DNA from: Coprinopsis marcescibilis
Lineage: Eukaryota; Basidiomycota; Agaricomycetes; Agaricales; Psathyrellaceae
Assembly (NCBI GenBank): GCA_004369085.1
Contig: ML210168.1
Span: forward strand, 62,596 to 126,595
Length of the DNA stretch: 64,000 nucleotides
Direction: 5' to 3'
The notes beneath the pieces are model-generated. The model was not told the origin of the DNA. It did not search any database and worked only from the letters and a program-made list of their open reading frames with translations. Position numbers and translations under genes: made by a program. Below are positions 12,879 to 25,000 of the stretch, piece by piece; position 1 is the first letter of the stretch; each line of letters starts with the position of its first letter.

Positions 12879-14085
12879 TCAAGCTTTCAAGGGCCACCCA
12901 AAAGACCGAGCGATAAGGCGTTCTCTCTCCTTTGGTGCAAGTAATGGGGCATCAGACAGGGCCCATGTGCACTTGAGCCAGGTCATTTCTTCAACGACGT
13001 GTCCAGTGCCAAGGGCAATGACCAACGCAGGAATAGCACCCGTATTCAGCTTGCGATCAAAATAGTTGAAGCCCGCAGGGAACCCAGAAGCCAAATCATG
13101 AACAGCATGGTGCGCAGCAGAGAGATATTTTTCGGGTCTTGGATGCGCCTCAAACCAGCGACCAAGCCAGTCAAGCCATCCAGCCCATTGTGTTGGCGAT
13201 ACATGAGAGTTAAAGTCAAGGACTGCCAGTGCAGCTCTCTCCAAGGCGAAAGCTTCGCTGCGATTGGTGGTGTAGAAGCCAGTACTAGATGTAGCCTCTC
13301 AGTACGACTATGCACACTATGTATATCGAGCACGCACCTGATCATAGTTTCAAAGGACTGTTGATCGAATTCGGAGGCATGTTTGTCGGCCAGGACGTAG
13401 AAAACAGCAAAGACGCGGAGGAGGACCTTGGCGCCATCCTGAGGGCTCCTATACGGCAGCACATCCAAGGGATGAGCAGAGAAAATTTGGTCGATGAAAT
13501 AGAAAGCCAGGAAAATGATGGCTACTCTAAGGGAATGACTTGCACAATATTTCCTTAGATCCCTGGCGACGAAATACTCCAGCCTTGAGTAACTAGGAAA
13601 TGATGAGCAGTTGGGGTTAAATAGTGCGGACTACCCCCTTACTTTGGTTGTTGTTCCTCGTTCCCATAATCGGCGTTACAAGCACACTCAACGAGATGGC
13701 GGGCAGCCCAAGTAACCAGATAGTCTAGCATTCCGGGATGGGACCAAATCTGCACTGTCGACACAACCTTGTCCATACGCCATTTCAAAGATAGGTTGCC
13801 AGATAGTCCAGGGGGAGTAGGGGGGGATGCTTGCGGTAGTAGCTGTTGTTTCCTCGTAAAAGCAAGATTGTACTTTTGGTTCATCCTCTCCATATGGGAT
13901 TTTAAGTCGGTACTGAAGTCACTTTCATGAGGAGAAACCCAGATGGTGTGAGGCTGGACGTAGGACGGGGGTTTATAAGGAAAATATCTGGCAGCATTGA
14001 CTGGTTCGTCGTCAGGCGCATGTCGAGCACAGAGATAATTACGCGCAGAAATCATTTGTTCGTCGCGTTCTTGCCAAGTTGACAT
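12879..14085 (-). CDS. unnamed protein with a cyclin-box-like segment
   Basis: I read three exons, 14085-13643, 13592-13338 and 13284-12879, joined in frame into 367 residues. The introns are 50 and 53 bases with clean GT...AG ends. The start is the ATG opening MSTWQERDEQMISARNY. Residues 1-147 are polar and unlike anything I know. Residues about 148-310 look helical. RVFAVFYVLADKHASEF and, across the second intron, FALERAALAVLDFNSHVSPT line up by eye with the Pcl cyclin in this window (LVVLGCMLANKWLDDHTF; NRLEALALDVFNYDLSISN). Both have a Lys in the third helix, a conserved Glu, and 'LDFN..VS' before a Trp-containing helix. I therefore infer a divergent cyclin fold; this is not a firm family match. 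The C-terminus is AHHAVHDLASGFPAGFNYFD to ARSFGWPLKA. Confidence 0.6.
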
Positions 14086-14365
14086 GTTGTGAGAATCGAA
14101 CCGGGTTAGATAGTAGGAGTGCGTGAAGTGGATACAGAGAAACAAGGGTTTTATACCAGCGCCCAGTGGGCAAGAATTGCCTTGCGACATGCCACTGTGC
14201 GGCGCGTCGAGATATTTTGGATTTACAGACCCAATTTGGGTTCGGAACGAAGAGAGACTGCGTTTCTCCGACCCTGTTATGTGAACAAAGAAAGCTGGAT
14301 CTTTGGATAAGATACAAATAAACAAAGCATCCCATATGGGGAGTAGAACATACACATAATCATAA

Positions 14366-16871
14366 TCACTTCCTGTAGAACTGTTTGTTGATTTAAGTGT
14401 AATGTTGTGGCATAGAGAAAGAAAACTCACGTTTCTCCTGAAGTTGAACCAAAGAGATAGACATCCCCGGTCGAAGCTACTCCTGAACCCTCTGAAATGA
14501 ACGGTTAGCTTATCTCGAGGTTCCAGGAACCAATAATCCTACGTACCTCTTGTGAGAGAATTCCCATTCTCGGTTGACAATCCGGAAGGCAATATCTTCG
14601 TAAGGCGGACCAGCACTGAATTGGAGAATCACTGTCTCATCGTTTCCAGGTTCCTTTACAATCTTGTACGTAGGAGCCTTGGATTTGTCGATAAGATCGG
14701 GATAAAATATATTGAACTATGATGGGTTAGCTGTGAACGGACGACAAAAATAGGTAGGCCTACCTTATATCCTTGCACAACTTTCGGCGGGGGATTATCA
14801 GTGCTGTTGTGCTGTTAGCCATCGTTATTTCACCGGATGTGTTGGTGAATATACATACTCATAATGGGTCTGATTATACTTGTTCCATTCGTAACCTGTG
14901 TGGACACGATTGAAGTACCTGGGTTTGCGGGGCCGATATTTGTCTTCCCAGTTGTACGACGTTGGATTAGGGAGATCCTCTTCCAGGTTAAAGAGTTCTT
15001 CCTCCTCTTCCAGGTCTTTCTCTGCCTCGGCCCGGTACAAGGCTTCAGAGGCCAAATCTGCGTTTGTCGAGGTTTCTTCTGCAACTGGTTCAGCAGCAAC
15101 TTCTTGCACTGCTTTAGGGACGAATCGCGATGCGACAACCGCGCGGCGAAGTTGAAGCTGGATATAGCATGGTCAGAAGCGTTATACGGTTCTCATGAGT
15201 GCCGAACTCACCAGTTGTCGCAGGTCTTCAATCGCTGAAACAATTGGAATCTGTCTCTCTTCGGCTGATAGACGCGCAATGTTGATGGGTTCAGGGCTCA
15301 TGGAGCGATCGTAAGGCTCCATATCTTCAGTACGAACCACATCTTCGGTAACTTCGGATTCCAAAGGCTTGTCAACTGGAACCTTCCTGGAAGCAGCGGA
15401 ATGGGCAACACCAGCCAACAGCTCTTCTTGTGCCTGAAGTGCTTCGTCTCGTTGCCGTTTACGAAGTTGCTCCAATCTGTTTCGCACGACGACTTCGTGC
15501 AATGCTTTCAATTTGGCCTATGAGAGGTTTAGGTTGGACGAGACATTAAGGGTGACTTGAGACGCATACCTTTGCCTTCCATACCAGTAACTTCTTCAAC
15601 AACGACTCCCAGTAATCCGTGTCAATCGGCTCTCCGCTCCCAAGCTTTTCTTGCACTTGACGTTGAAGTGCAGCCAGCTGTTCATACGTTTTTCCGTTCA
15701 AAAGGCGAGTGATGTCCCCCTCGACAGCAGCTGCAGCTTCCACTCCCAGTCGTTCTCCGATTTGGATCCTATCCAAATGGTCCTTACAGACGACCATCAT
15801 ATTCTATTCAGAAATAAGCACAGAACCGCACTTGAACGTTGCTATATGATACTCACAGTCCAGAAGTCAACGTTGACATCTGCAGTTTCTAGAGCGAGGT
15901 AATGCTCAATATCGTCGTGCAACTCGTAAACTTGGTCTTTGTTGAGGTTCTGAACTCGAGGCTGTAAGCGCCTCATCCAGGGATATGTTTCTAAACACAC
16001 GTACATCCAGGATGTTGTAAGGCTCGTCAATGTCGATTTCCAGGCCAGTGTCATCCTCCTCGACTTCCTCCTCCTCCTCATTTGGGGGATTGACGTACTT
16101 CAGATTGAGCGCCAAAAAGTCAACAGCTTTGGCACGTTTCTCTTTGACACGAATAATCGCTCGATGGCGTTCCTGATCGAGTTGGAAGTCGCCGTCTTTC
16201 TCGAGCCATTCCGACATCTTTGCGGATTCCTGCAACCGTTGCATGCGCAGCTCCTCTTCGTCCCTCAACCGCAACTCTTCTTCTCTCTCCTTTCTTCGCC
16301 TGTTTAAGCGTTCGAGCTCGTCCTTGGCTTCCTGACGCCTTATAGCATCCTTTCGTTGAGCTTCAGCATAAGTGAGGCCTTGCTTCTTCTCCTTTTCGAC
16401 CTTTTTGTGCCAATGGAATTGTTGGCCAAGGTTGACGTCGTGGAATGGGTTGTCCGTGGCGCTGTAAACGCTCAATTCTGCAACCTGTCGCTTTTCTTCT
16501 TCTTCCCTGATCCTCTTCTTTTCAGCTTTACGTTCCTTACGTTCCTCTGATGTTTCCCGCTTTCTCCTGCGTGATGCAAATTGTCAATTATTGAACTGTT
16601 AGTAAGACACGAGGCAGGCGCACTTTTTGTCCTTTCTCTCCTTATCCCTGTCTCGGCTCCGGCTCCTATCTTTATCCTTTTTGGACTTGTGATGATGGTC
16701 CCTGCTCTTGTCTTTAGTAGGAGTTCGGCTACGACTGCGGGGGCGCTTTCGTGTCGAGTCTGTGTCGTCTTCGTCATAGCGTCTGGATCCTGAGCCTGTT
16801 TTAGGCTCTCGGTAGTCATCATCACGCCTCCGTCGAGGTGAACGCGAACGTGAGCGAGAAGGTCGACCCAT
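14366..16871 (-). CDS. splicing factor Cactin
   Basis: Nuclear spliceosome-associated protein needed for faithful pre-mRNA splicing in fission yeast and animals. The ATG at 16871 opens MGRPSRSRSRSPRRRRDDDY, an RS-rich N-terminus. Next comes a Lys/Glu/Arg-rich coiled region and the Cactin middle domain (FHWHKKVEKEKKQGLTYAEA near 16420, SEWLEKDGDFQLDQERHRAI near 16200). The conserved C-terminal domain reads FNIFYPDLIDKSKAPTYKI, then AGPPYEDIAFRIVNREWEFS. The last residues, FNFRRNFYRK, are obtained by removing an intron beginning GTGAGT at about 14429, and the stop is at 14366-14368. This matches the FNFKRHRYRR-type end of the family. It shares a 226-base divergent promoter with clpX. Confidence 0.93.
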
Positions 16872-17097
16872 TCTAGCCTCAAATCGTCTAGAAATCCGTC
16901 AAGTAGTGGAAAGTGATTCGGAAACGTGAGTGTTGAGAAGAAAGATCGAATTGTCGGATTCCTGGCTTGATTTGGTAACTTGTCCCCAAGTATGATGGAG
17001 TGATGCCTCGATCCTGGCAGTGGGCTCCTGACCTTGACCACTCCGGCTACCTCCTCTTCCTTCCACATTTCCACATTTCCAGCTACTCTGGCCACCC
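16872..17097. promoter_or_regulatory. bidirectional promoter, Cactin/clpX
   Basis: Only 226 bases separate the two start codons, so promoter elements of both genes must lie here or overlap. No TATA box is evident. Confidence 0.45.
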
Positions 17098-19460
17098 ATG
17101 ATATATAGGAACGTCGTCTCGTCTGCATCGCTCAGGCTCGCCTTGGTTAGACGTATTCGAAGGCGAAATGTCCACAGCCAACCCGTCTCCAGTACGGGTG
17201 CCCCGGAGCCATTCCCAATACCAGAACAAGTACCTCCAGGCATAGGCCTGGCAACTCCACGAGAAGTACAGCTGAATAGATGTCACCGGTGCTCACTCGA
17301 TCCTAAATAAACATACAGCTGGTACAATACCTCAACCAATTCATTGTAGGGCAGGAAACGGCAAAGAAGGTCCTTTCAGTAGCGTATGTGCTTGCAGTCT
17401 ACAATCCAGGCGTTCTCGTTTAGCCAACCACAACAGCGTATTTAACCACTACAACCGTGTACGGGCAAACTTGGCTTTGTCTGACCCAGCCGATTATCAA
17501 ACAGAACCCGGTACCGAGGATACCCCAGACCGTCCGTCTCTTTCTCCCTACCACCGAATATATCCGTCCTCATGTACCAACAACTCACTCTACTCTAGCA
17601 CACAGCGGCGTGTCATCGGCAACAGTGAAGCCACTACGGAATTCTAAATCCGTGCCCCTGTCTATACCACAACCGAAGCCCCCACTCTTCGAGAAGAGCA
17701 ATGTTCTCGTAATGTATTTCACCACATGACTTACACTTCGTTCGTCCATTGACTTTTCAAAGTGGTCCTACAGGCTCAGGTTTGATCATTAATCATATCC
17801 TGAATCTAGACGAAATTAAAGTCGCGTCAAGGCAAAACCCTACTGGCAAAGACACTGGCAAGAGTGCTGAACGTACCATTCTCCGTCAGTGATGCAACAT
17901 CATTCACACAGGTATGTGCTCATTCTGTAATCAATACGCGTATTTAGCCTCAACGCAACGCAGGCCGGATGTAAGGAGTTTGACGTCTAATGCCATGTAA
18001 GGTACTAACTCTTAGCAGATGTCGGGGAGGACGTCGAAATGGCGATTCAAAGACTGGTCCGTTCTCTTCTTGCTACCCCTTGCGCGGAGTCTCATTGCCC
18101 CCTCCGCCTTCAGCTACAAGCAGCCAACTGGGACCCTCTCAGAGCAGGGTAGGTGCCTATCAACCCAATTCAACCCTTGTATTCATGGTGGTTGAAGCAT
18201 GGGCATCGTGTACATTGATGAAGTCGACAAGATTGCCCGGCGCAGCAGCTCCGGGAGCGAAGGTTCCCGGGACGTTGGCGGAGAAGGTGTGCAACAAGCT
18301 TTGCTGAGAATGATGGAAGGCTCGGTAGTCACTGTTCAAGCAAAGGGAGCGGTACACGCAGAAGTTCCTCCTCAAGGCGAGGGCCGTACAGGTCAGCGCG
18401 CCCCTCAGGTTTCACGTAAGTGGGCCAAAATACACCAAGTATCAGTGAGCTAACCAAGGCATTCGATGAACAGCTAGACCAGACGTTTATCACATTGACA
18501 CCAGCAATGTTCTCTTTATTCTTAGCGGAGCTTTCGTGGGCTTGGAAACTATCATCAAGCAGAGAATGTCTAAAGGAGTTCGTCATCCACCTTTCTGAAC
18601 GCATTTGACATCACTGATTAGTTGTAATCTCAGTCAATCGGCTTTACTGCCAATATAATCTCAGAAGCCACGCCATTCTTTACGCCCAACAAGAAAGCAG
18701 GCGATAACAATAGCAACCTACTCGAACTTGTCGAAACCCAAGGTACATAATATCCTCAATCCATACCTTGTCAACATCCCCTCACCCCTCTTCCCAAGAC
18801 CTCGTGAAATATGGGTGTGTATATACCAGCATGCCTTAATAAGGACACCTCGTTAATCAAACACAGATTCATCCCAGAGTTCATCGGCCGATTACCCTCA
18901 ATCACAACGCTAGCGCCACTGACGATATCCGACCTCAGAAGGATACTGACAGAAGTGAAAGGCTCCCTCATGTCACAATACCAAGCCCTCTTTGGTTACT
19001 CTGGTGTCGAAATTCGGTTCACGAGCGCTGCTCTCAACGAAATCTGCGCCAAGGCAGCCGAGCGAGGAGGAGGCGCCCGGGGTTTGCGCGGAATAATGGT
19101 GCGTGCATGTTGCGTATGCACGACCTAATCCAACTTAATGTTAATCTCAATTTCGAACAGGAAACATTGCTACTGGAAGCGATGTATGAAGTACCGTAAG
19201 TCACACATCTACTAGCTTGACGACTTGCTCAGTCTGACATGTACCTTTGAACCCGAAGAGGATCTGTAAGTGCTGACCGTCTAACGAGTGAACAACGTTA
19301 ACTTTAGCCCTAACAGACCATTCGTCACGTCTTGATTACAGAAGATGTCGTCAAAGGAAATGCGTCGCCGCGCTACTGGCACAATGGGGGTGGAGTTGCA
19401 TTTTGGGAAGCTTGGGCTTCAGAAGAGCACCAGTACTCTAAACAGACGCAGTCCCCTTAA
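17098..19460 (+). CDS. MCX1: mitochondrial ClpX-type AAA+ unfoldase (Mcx1-like)
   Basis: Mitochondrial matrix AAA+ unfoldase. The basic N-terminus ([20 protein letters not shown]) looks like a mitochondrial presequence and leads straight into [20 protein letters not shown], so the ClpX zinc-binding domain is absent, as in yeast Mcx1. Hand-read exons: 17098-17265, 17319-17383, 17437-17531, 17599-17713, 17763-17779, 17832-17911, 17964-17970, 18019-18056, 18114-18148, 18198 onward, and near the end 19259-19265 and 19317-19460. They yield [20 protein letters not shown] (Walker A), [34 protein letters not shown] (Walker B), [38 protein letters not shown] and [20 protein letters not shown]. The stop TAA is at 19458-19460. 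Exons of 17, 7 and 7 bases are needed to keep conserved residues. I saw no ClpP gene here. Confidence 0.92.
17763..17779 (+). other. MCX1: 17-base microexon of clpX encoding the P-loop
   Basis: This exon lies between introns 17714-17762 and 17780-17831. It supplies GPTGS plus the first base of the next Gly codon of the Walker A motif. Without it the ATPase loses its nucleotide-binding loop. Frame and splice sites agree on both sides. Confidence 0.8.
17964..17970 (+). other. MCX1: 7-base microexon of clpX (GCCGGAT)
   Basis: It is preceded by CAG and followed by GTAAGG. It restores Ala-Gly-Tyr in the invariant QAGYVGEDVE segment, the Tyr codon being completed by the exon at 18019. A second 7-base exon (AGGATCT, 19259-19265) restores Pro-Gly-Ser before TIRHVL near the C-terminus. 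Confidence 0.75.
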
Positions 19461-19728
19461 ATTGACCCCCAAGAGAGCTAATTCTGTTCACGACGTGTCA
19501 CGACTCACGATTACACATTGCATGTGTTGTATGTATTCATAGAGGTGTACAGATTATAGTTCAACGATTCCAACCAAGCCCAAGCAGAAAGAATCAGAAA
19601 ATGAGATTGATCGTAGTGTAAGGAGATCAACAACCTCGGCGAGGTTAGAAAATGTAGTACAATAGGCGCATTCAGAGCCGAAAAAAGGAGTTGAAGAGAT
19701 GGCTATGGAACAGGTATCAGGCACAACT
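19461..19728. other. convergent 3' spacer clpX/YRB1
   Basis: A 268-base tail-to-tail gap holding both 3' UTRs. No gene seen. Confidence 0.5.
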
Positions 19729-20620
19729 CTAATCCTTCTTCTCCTCGTCCTTCTTCTCCTCGTCATCAGCTTTAGGCTCCTCCTTTGCTGCCTCCGCCTC
19801 TTCTTTCTCCTCAGGCTTCTCGTCTTCCGAGTCACCGGCATTGTATTTCTGTGCGTCCTCGAATGCGGTCTTGAATTGGAACGCGTCTGGGAGCCAATTT
19901 AAGCTGAGAATCATACAATAATCAAGGGCACCACTTACTGTCAGAGTTGGCAAATCGGATGGCAAGGGTTTCGGCAGTGGCAGGGGTTTCAGCGTAATCC
20001 GCAGTGACCTTCCAGACCCAACTTCGGTCTGACCCAATGTTGGGCTGCAACTTCATATCGCTTGTAACTATACGCCCAACAGCACAGTCAGAAAATCACA
20101 CCAGAGCCCGAAACAAAAGAGTGGATACGCACGGAGGTGGTTCGCGCAAACTTTAAGGGTCTTGTCTCGTCGCATGACAAGACGCACTTTCTTCGTCTGC
20201 TTGTGCTTCAACAAACGCACATCGCCAGTTCCACGTTCCTTCCATTCAGCAGAGGAGCTGTCGAATCGGAAAAGCTTTGCCCTCCTAGATGTGTTTTAGG
20301 GGGTGATTTAGATCGCGATCACGTAGAGATAAAGAAAAGGGAGGGGGTGTACGGACATCTTGAAGATCACATCCTCGTCTTCCTCGTTGGTTTTCGTGTC
20401 GACCTGCTCTGTCAACCTGATTACAGGCTCAAAGTGAACGTCGACCTCCTCCTCCTGTAATAAACGAGAGATTATGGTGAGCGACCATCGATCGTAACGG
20501 CATTGGAACAAAAGAGGGGCATCAAGACGAGAGTTTTGGTGATATCTGGGGAGATCTGGGGATAGAAAGCAGAAAACGACGTACTCTGGGTACAAGTGCA
20601 TCTGTAGAAGGCTCAGCCAT
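19729..20620 (-). CDS. YRB1: Ran-binding protein 1 (Yrb1)
   Basis: Binds Ran-GTP and helps RanGAP discharge export complexes at the cytoplasmic face of the nuclear pore. The ATG at 20620 opens [12 protein letters not shown]. The Ran-binding domain runs through several short exons: [60 protein letters not shown], then [20 protein letters not shown] and [20 protein letters not shown]. All the landmark residues of the RanBP1 fold (FRF, WKERG, RR-K, W.W) are there. The C-terminal 40 residues are a Glu/Lys-rich acidic tail ending [10 protein letters not shown], with the stop at 19729-19731. The size, about 200 residues, fits single-domain Yrb1. Confidence 0.95.
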
Positions 20621-20819
20621 GGTTTTGAGATGTGGTGGTAGATAAAACGAACAATGAAGTCTTGTCGAAGGAAGAGAAATCCTGATCAACACAATTCCCC
20701 GTAAATTGCGACCCTGTGAAGCCTATCCTAATCGGGCAGTCACTCCCACGTGCTCCTGATTGGACTGGTGCCAACGCACCGACAGCCCAACACCCGCCCT
20801 TCTCAGTTCTCCCTCTAAA
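20621..20819. promoter_or_regulatory. bidirectional promoter, YRB1/EMP24
   Basis: 199 bases between two divergent start codons. No clear TATA element seen. Confidence 0.4.
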
Positions 20820-21687
20820 ATGTCGCGTTCCTATACCCTATATCTGCTAATTTCATGTCTGGGCTTGCTAATCTCCCTGGGCTCGGCCCATCTGGTAGAG
20901 GTTGCAGCTGGGAAGAAGGAATGTTTCTTCGAGGACCTGCATGTCAATGACAAGGTGCATTTCACCACCCTCCGTCGTCTTCATAGGCGTTGCTCATCCC
21001 AATCTTTAGATGACCGTCACCTATCAAGTCGGACAAGGAGGTCACTTTGATATCGATTTCTGGGTATGACCTCCAATACAAAGCTAGCCAATCCACCCCA
21101 GACCTCATACGTTCCCAGTTAACCGACCCAACCATGAAAGTGCTCGCAAAGCACATGCGTCAGACAACCGGCACTGTTTCGATTACCGCTGAAACGGATG
21201 GACGACACGAATACTGCTTCTCAAACCAGATGAGCGCAATTGCCGACAAGATGGTCAGGTACGCACACGTTCTGTCTCAATCTGACCGTTGCACTCAGAC
21301 GCACACCCAGCTTCAACGTGCACGGTATCATCTATGTTTCAGGAGCAGACGGCAAGTTACTTGCATACGCTCAAGCTCGAAATTATTAATTTTGTGAATT
21401 AGACGCCGTGGCACCTGTGGAACGTGAGGTCCGAGCACTTGCAGCAGGCCTGACTAGCGTCAAAGACGAGCAAGAATATGTGACGGTCCGAGAACGGACG
21501 CACAGAAACACCGCAGAATCTACCAACGGACGTGTCAAATGGTGGTCAATACTGCAAGCCATTGTCCTCTTCTCGGTGGTGGGGTGGCAGGTGTACTACT
21601 TGAAGGTGAGCATGTCCAGTTCCGAAGACTGGAGTGCCGGCTGACCCTGTTCTGCAGTCCTTCTTTGAGGTCAAGCGTGTAATTTAG
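20820..21687 (+). CDS. EMP24: p24-beta cargo receptor (Emp24/TMED2 type)
   Basis: Type I membrane protein cycling between ER and Golgi in COPII and COPI vesicles, selecting cargo such as GPI-anchored proteins. The start is at 20820, followed by a clear signal peptide (YTLYLLISCLGLLISLGSA). The GOLD domain has its two cysteines in KKECFFEDLHVNDK and HEYCFSNQMSAIADK and the segment MTVTYQVGQGGHFDIDFW. A coiled stem (VRERTHRNTAESTNGRVKWW) precedes the membrane helix SILQAIVLFSVVGWQVYYL. The tail is KSFFEVKRVI: the FF and basic residues are COP-coat signals and closely match the beta-subfamily end. The last exon begins after a GTGAGC intron near 21606. At least five exons; the stop is at 21685-21687. 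Confidence 0.94.
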
Positions 21688-22077
21688 ACAGACATTACCC
21701 TATGCACATGATTTGCCGCCTCTTCTGAACAACCAAAACTCGTACAAGCTTAATTTCAACAAAATCCACCAGGGTATAGTATACATAGCAGTCGATCAGA
21801 AGAATCAATTCGTTACAATGCGGTAGATATTAGACTGATCAATGAGATCCCATAGGCTGGTACAACAAGGAGGCGAGAGAGGACATGGGTGGAGGAGTGC
21901 ATATGGGTACGCTGTAAAGTTCATCACAAAGCTTTAAAACAAAACAAACGTCGTAAAAGGTCATTATAGCAAATACAAAATCGAAAGCGAAGGATGGGTT
22001 TCTATTAGCTGCGGTGGGGGGAAACACTTGGAGTAGGAGGAATAGCAATTAAGTGACAAGGTAACAAATTAGGTGGC
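21688..22077. other. convergent 3' spacer EMP24/kinesin-8
   Basis: 390 bases between the two stop codons, A/T-rich, containing both 3' UTRs. No open frame with coding character. Confidence 0.5.
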
Positions 22078-25000
22078 TTATCGCCAGGTGGGCTTGGGTT
22101 TGCCATTAGCGCCAAGCTCGACACTGAGGTTTGGATCCACGATCGAGGTATTAGCAGCAGCGAAGGGGTTGGCAAAAGGAGCCTTCAACCGCATCGAGCC
22201 CACGCTCACGGCCTTCGTCAACGATGACCGTTTGCGCTTCGAAGGGCTAACATTTCCAATCATTATGCGCCTTGGGCCATTCTTGGACTGACCGAGCTCG
22301 CGTTCATCCGATAAACCCATAATGCTCGACCGTCTTCTCGACTTCTCAGGTCGAACCGGGCCAATATTCGACATCCTCCGGCTCTTCCCAGCAGATTTGG
22401 AACTCGTCGATGAATTCAAATTCTGCCCCTTCAACGTCGACGGTACCCGCTTTCCCGGACTGCCCATCAACCTTTCCTTCCCCTTTGGAATATGTAAATC
22501 CTCCGTACTCGACGACGTCGAATAGCCAGTCCCATTCATCCGATTCAGACTCATGTCGCTCAACGGCCCATACTCCTGGCTCGCGCTCTCATCCCCCTCA
22601 AACACACTTCCCAAATTTGTGCCCTTGGGTTTGGACTTCAAGAAGCTCGGATCCAACCGGCTAGCACGAGGCCTTCGTCCACCACCTAGAATCCTTACGG
22701 ATGTCGATGACGACAGCCTCGAAGAGCCGTTAAGCGACATGCTCAGATTGACACTATCCTCTGTCCTCTCATCGTCCTCCCACTCGCTCTCCGATCCAAG
22801 TGCTGAAGTCGGGCGAGGTAATGGTGATTGCGAAGGGTTGGGGCTCTTCGCGACGTTGATGCTGGGACTTGCGGGGATGATGGAAACGACAGGCGGCGGA
22901 AGAACAACGGATTTGTCGCGGGTGTCGGTCAACGTCCCGCCTGCCTCGTCTCGCCACTGAACATTCTTTGCGACCTTTGGTGCCTTTTTCTCTTTGTCTG
23001 CGGAGACCTTCCTGGCATACGGCACAGGTATGCTTCCACGCGACTTGCGAGGTGATCGGTGAGGGTGAGCTCTTCGACCTGGCGAAGCAGGAGGCTGCAG
23101 CGCCCCGTATGATGATGTCCGCCGTGTGGTATTTGACTGATGTTGCTGCAAGATCGCAGGTCCCGAGCTAACCCGTCTATTGAACGTAGCACCATAGCTC
23201 TGGAATGGGTCCAACACAGGTGGCTGTCCAAGTGATGAATACGACTCGGTGGACTTTCCCAATAAATTCTGGAAGGTTTCGTCATTCTTTTGCCTGATGC
23301 TCGATAACGTCGTCGCAATCCGCTTGGCTGTCTCATCCTCGCTGTTCCGCAGCTGTGTCGCCGAATCGCCAATCAACACCGTGCACCGTCCAAGCATCCC
23401 AATCAACTTGACCATGATCTCCGCCATATCCTCCGCAGCCTCCCTGAACGCATTCCTCTCCTCCTCAACCTTTGCCTTCTCCATCTCCGCCCGCCGAACT
23501 GTTGCCAATTGTTTGACAATCTCACTCGATGACTCATCCAGCTTCTCCGCCTTCCTCTCCGCCACAGCACGCATTGTAGCATCAAACATCGCACTCGAAT
23601 TGGAGGCCCGCTGAATCCGCGAGTGCATTGTCGAGCTGGGCTTGAGAGCCTCCTCTTCCGGAGTCGCAAGAGATTGAAGCAAGCTTCGTTCCGCATCAGC
23701 AGCACCCGACGACCCTTCGGGGTCCAGAGACAAAAGACGATTGCGAATCGAATCAAGCTTGATCTTCGCCACTGATATCTTGCCCGTACACTTGCCTCCA
23801 TCCACAATCGCCACCTTCGTCTGCGCAAACTTGCTATCCAAATCCTTTCTGGCCCTCTCCACTTCCGATTTGGCCTCGTTCTTCTTCCGGTCCACGAGGT
23901 CCTTTTCTGTACCGCGCTTCCCAGCAAGTTTCTGCTTAAGTTCCGTGATTTCGAGATTGAGTCTTTGAATAGCTTCGACGTATTGACCGACGTGTCGATC
24001 GACATTGAGCACATTCCGCGTGATAACCTTCGTCTTGATCTTGGTAGCTCGCTCCGCATAAATAAGGGTATTATGGGTATCGTCGAAATGGGAGGAAGTA
24101 GGCGCGACACAGACGATCATGACAGTTTTGCAGTTGCCTCCAAGGGAGAACTTGAGTAACCGTGTTAGCTTGCTGTTTCGATATGGAACATGGCGTGTTG
24201 CCCCACCACTCTCACAGAGAGCGTTGATACAATTCCCGAGGGCAAGGAGCGACTTGTTGATGTTGGCACCTTCAATCATCCGTTGACCCATGTTGTTGGT
24301 GGCAGAGGCACGCTCACTTCCAGCCAAATCAATGATAGACAGGGTGCCCATCGTCCGCTGTTCAGTGAGATTGGCGGTGCGAGGGGATTGTGCGATATGA
24401 ACTTGAAGGACGGCATGGGATCGGGAGCTGGTTGCGTTGGCATGGGTCGGGCTCTGTGTGCGCCTGGTGTTTCCGAGCAGCACTATGCTCTTGACTTCGT
24501 CCGCAGTTGCAGGCTTAAGCTCTGTCAGGCCAACAACCTTGACCGTCTTGTCTTCACGAATGGCCAACCCGCCTCGTGGCGCATGCGATCCCGGCTCCGC
24601 CAACAGGTCCCGGATTTCTTCGTTATAGATTTCGAGGAACGTTACGAGAACCTCAATGTTGTATTCTTCTCTGCGATCCTCTATTCGCTGAAAGAGGTCC
24701 GCCATGGTGAGGTAGATGAGGCCGGGGTCGCCTTCCGTTCCGCTGATAGTATGTGTTTTCCCGCAACCCGTCGCCTAAATTGCAGAAAAATAAGGATCAT
24801 CAATTCCCCAAAGATTATAAGATATCTACGCACCCCATAAGCAAACACAGTCATGTTATATCCATCCAAGAGTCCATTCAGGAGCGGCTGGGCAGTGGCT
24901 TCATACACATCCTGCTGCCTCGCATCTCTGTCGAAAACGCGGTCAAACATGAACCGCCTATCCTTGTAACGCTTCGTCCCCGGAGGCATGAAGCCCCGCT

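Noticed and set aside
14086..14106. tRNA T-arm-like stretch on the minus strand (GGTTCGATTCTC)
   Set aside because: No acceptor, D or anticodon arms around it; it lies in the 5' leader of the cyclin-like gene.
17437..17713. apparent frameshift and stop codon in clpX
   Set aside because: Resolved by a 67-base GT-AG intron at 17532-17598 that restores frame into [10 protein letters not shown]; not a pseudogene.
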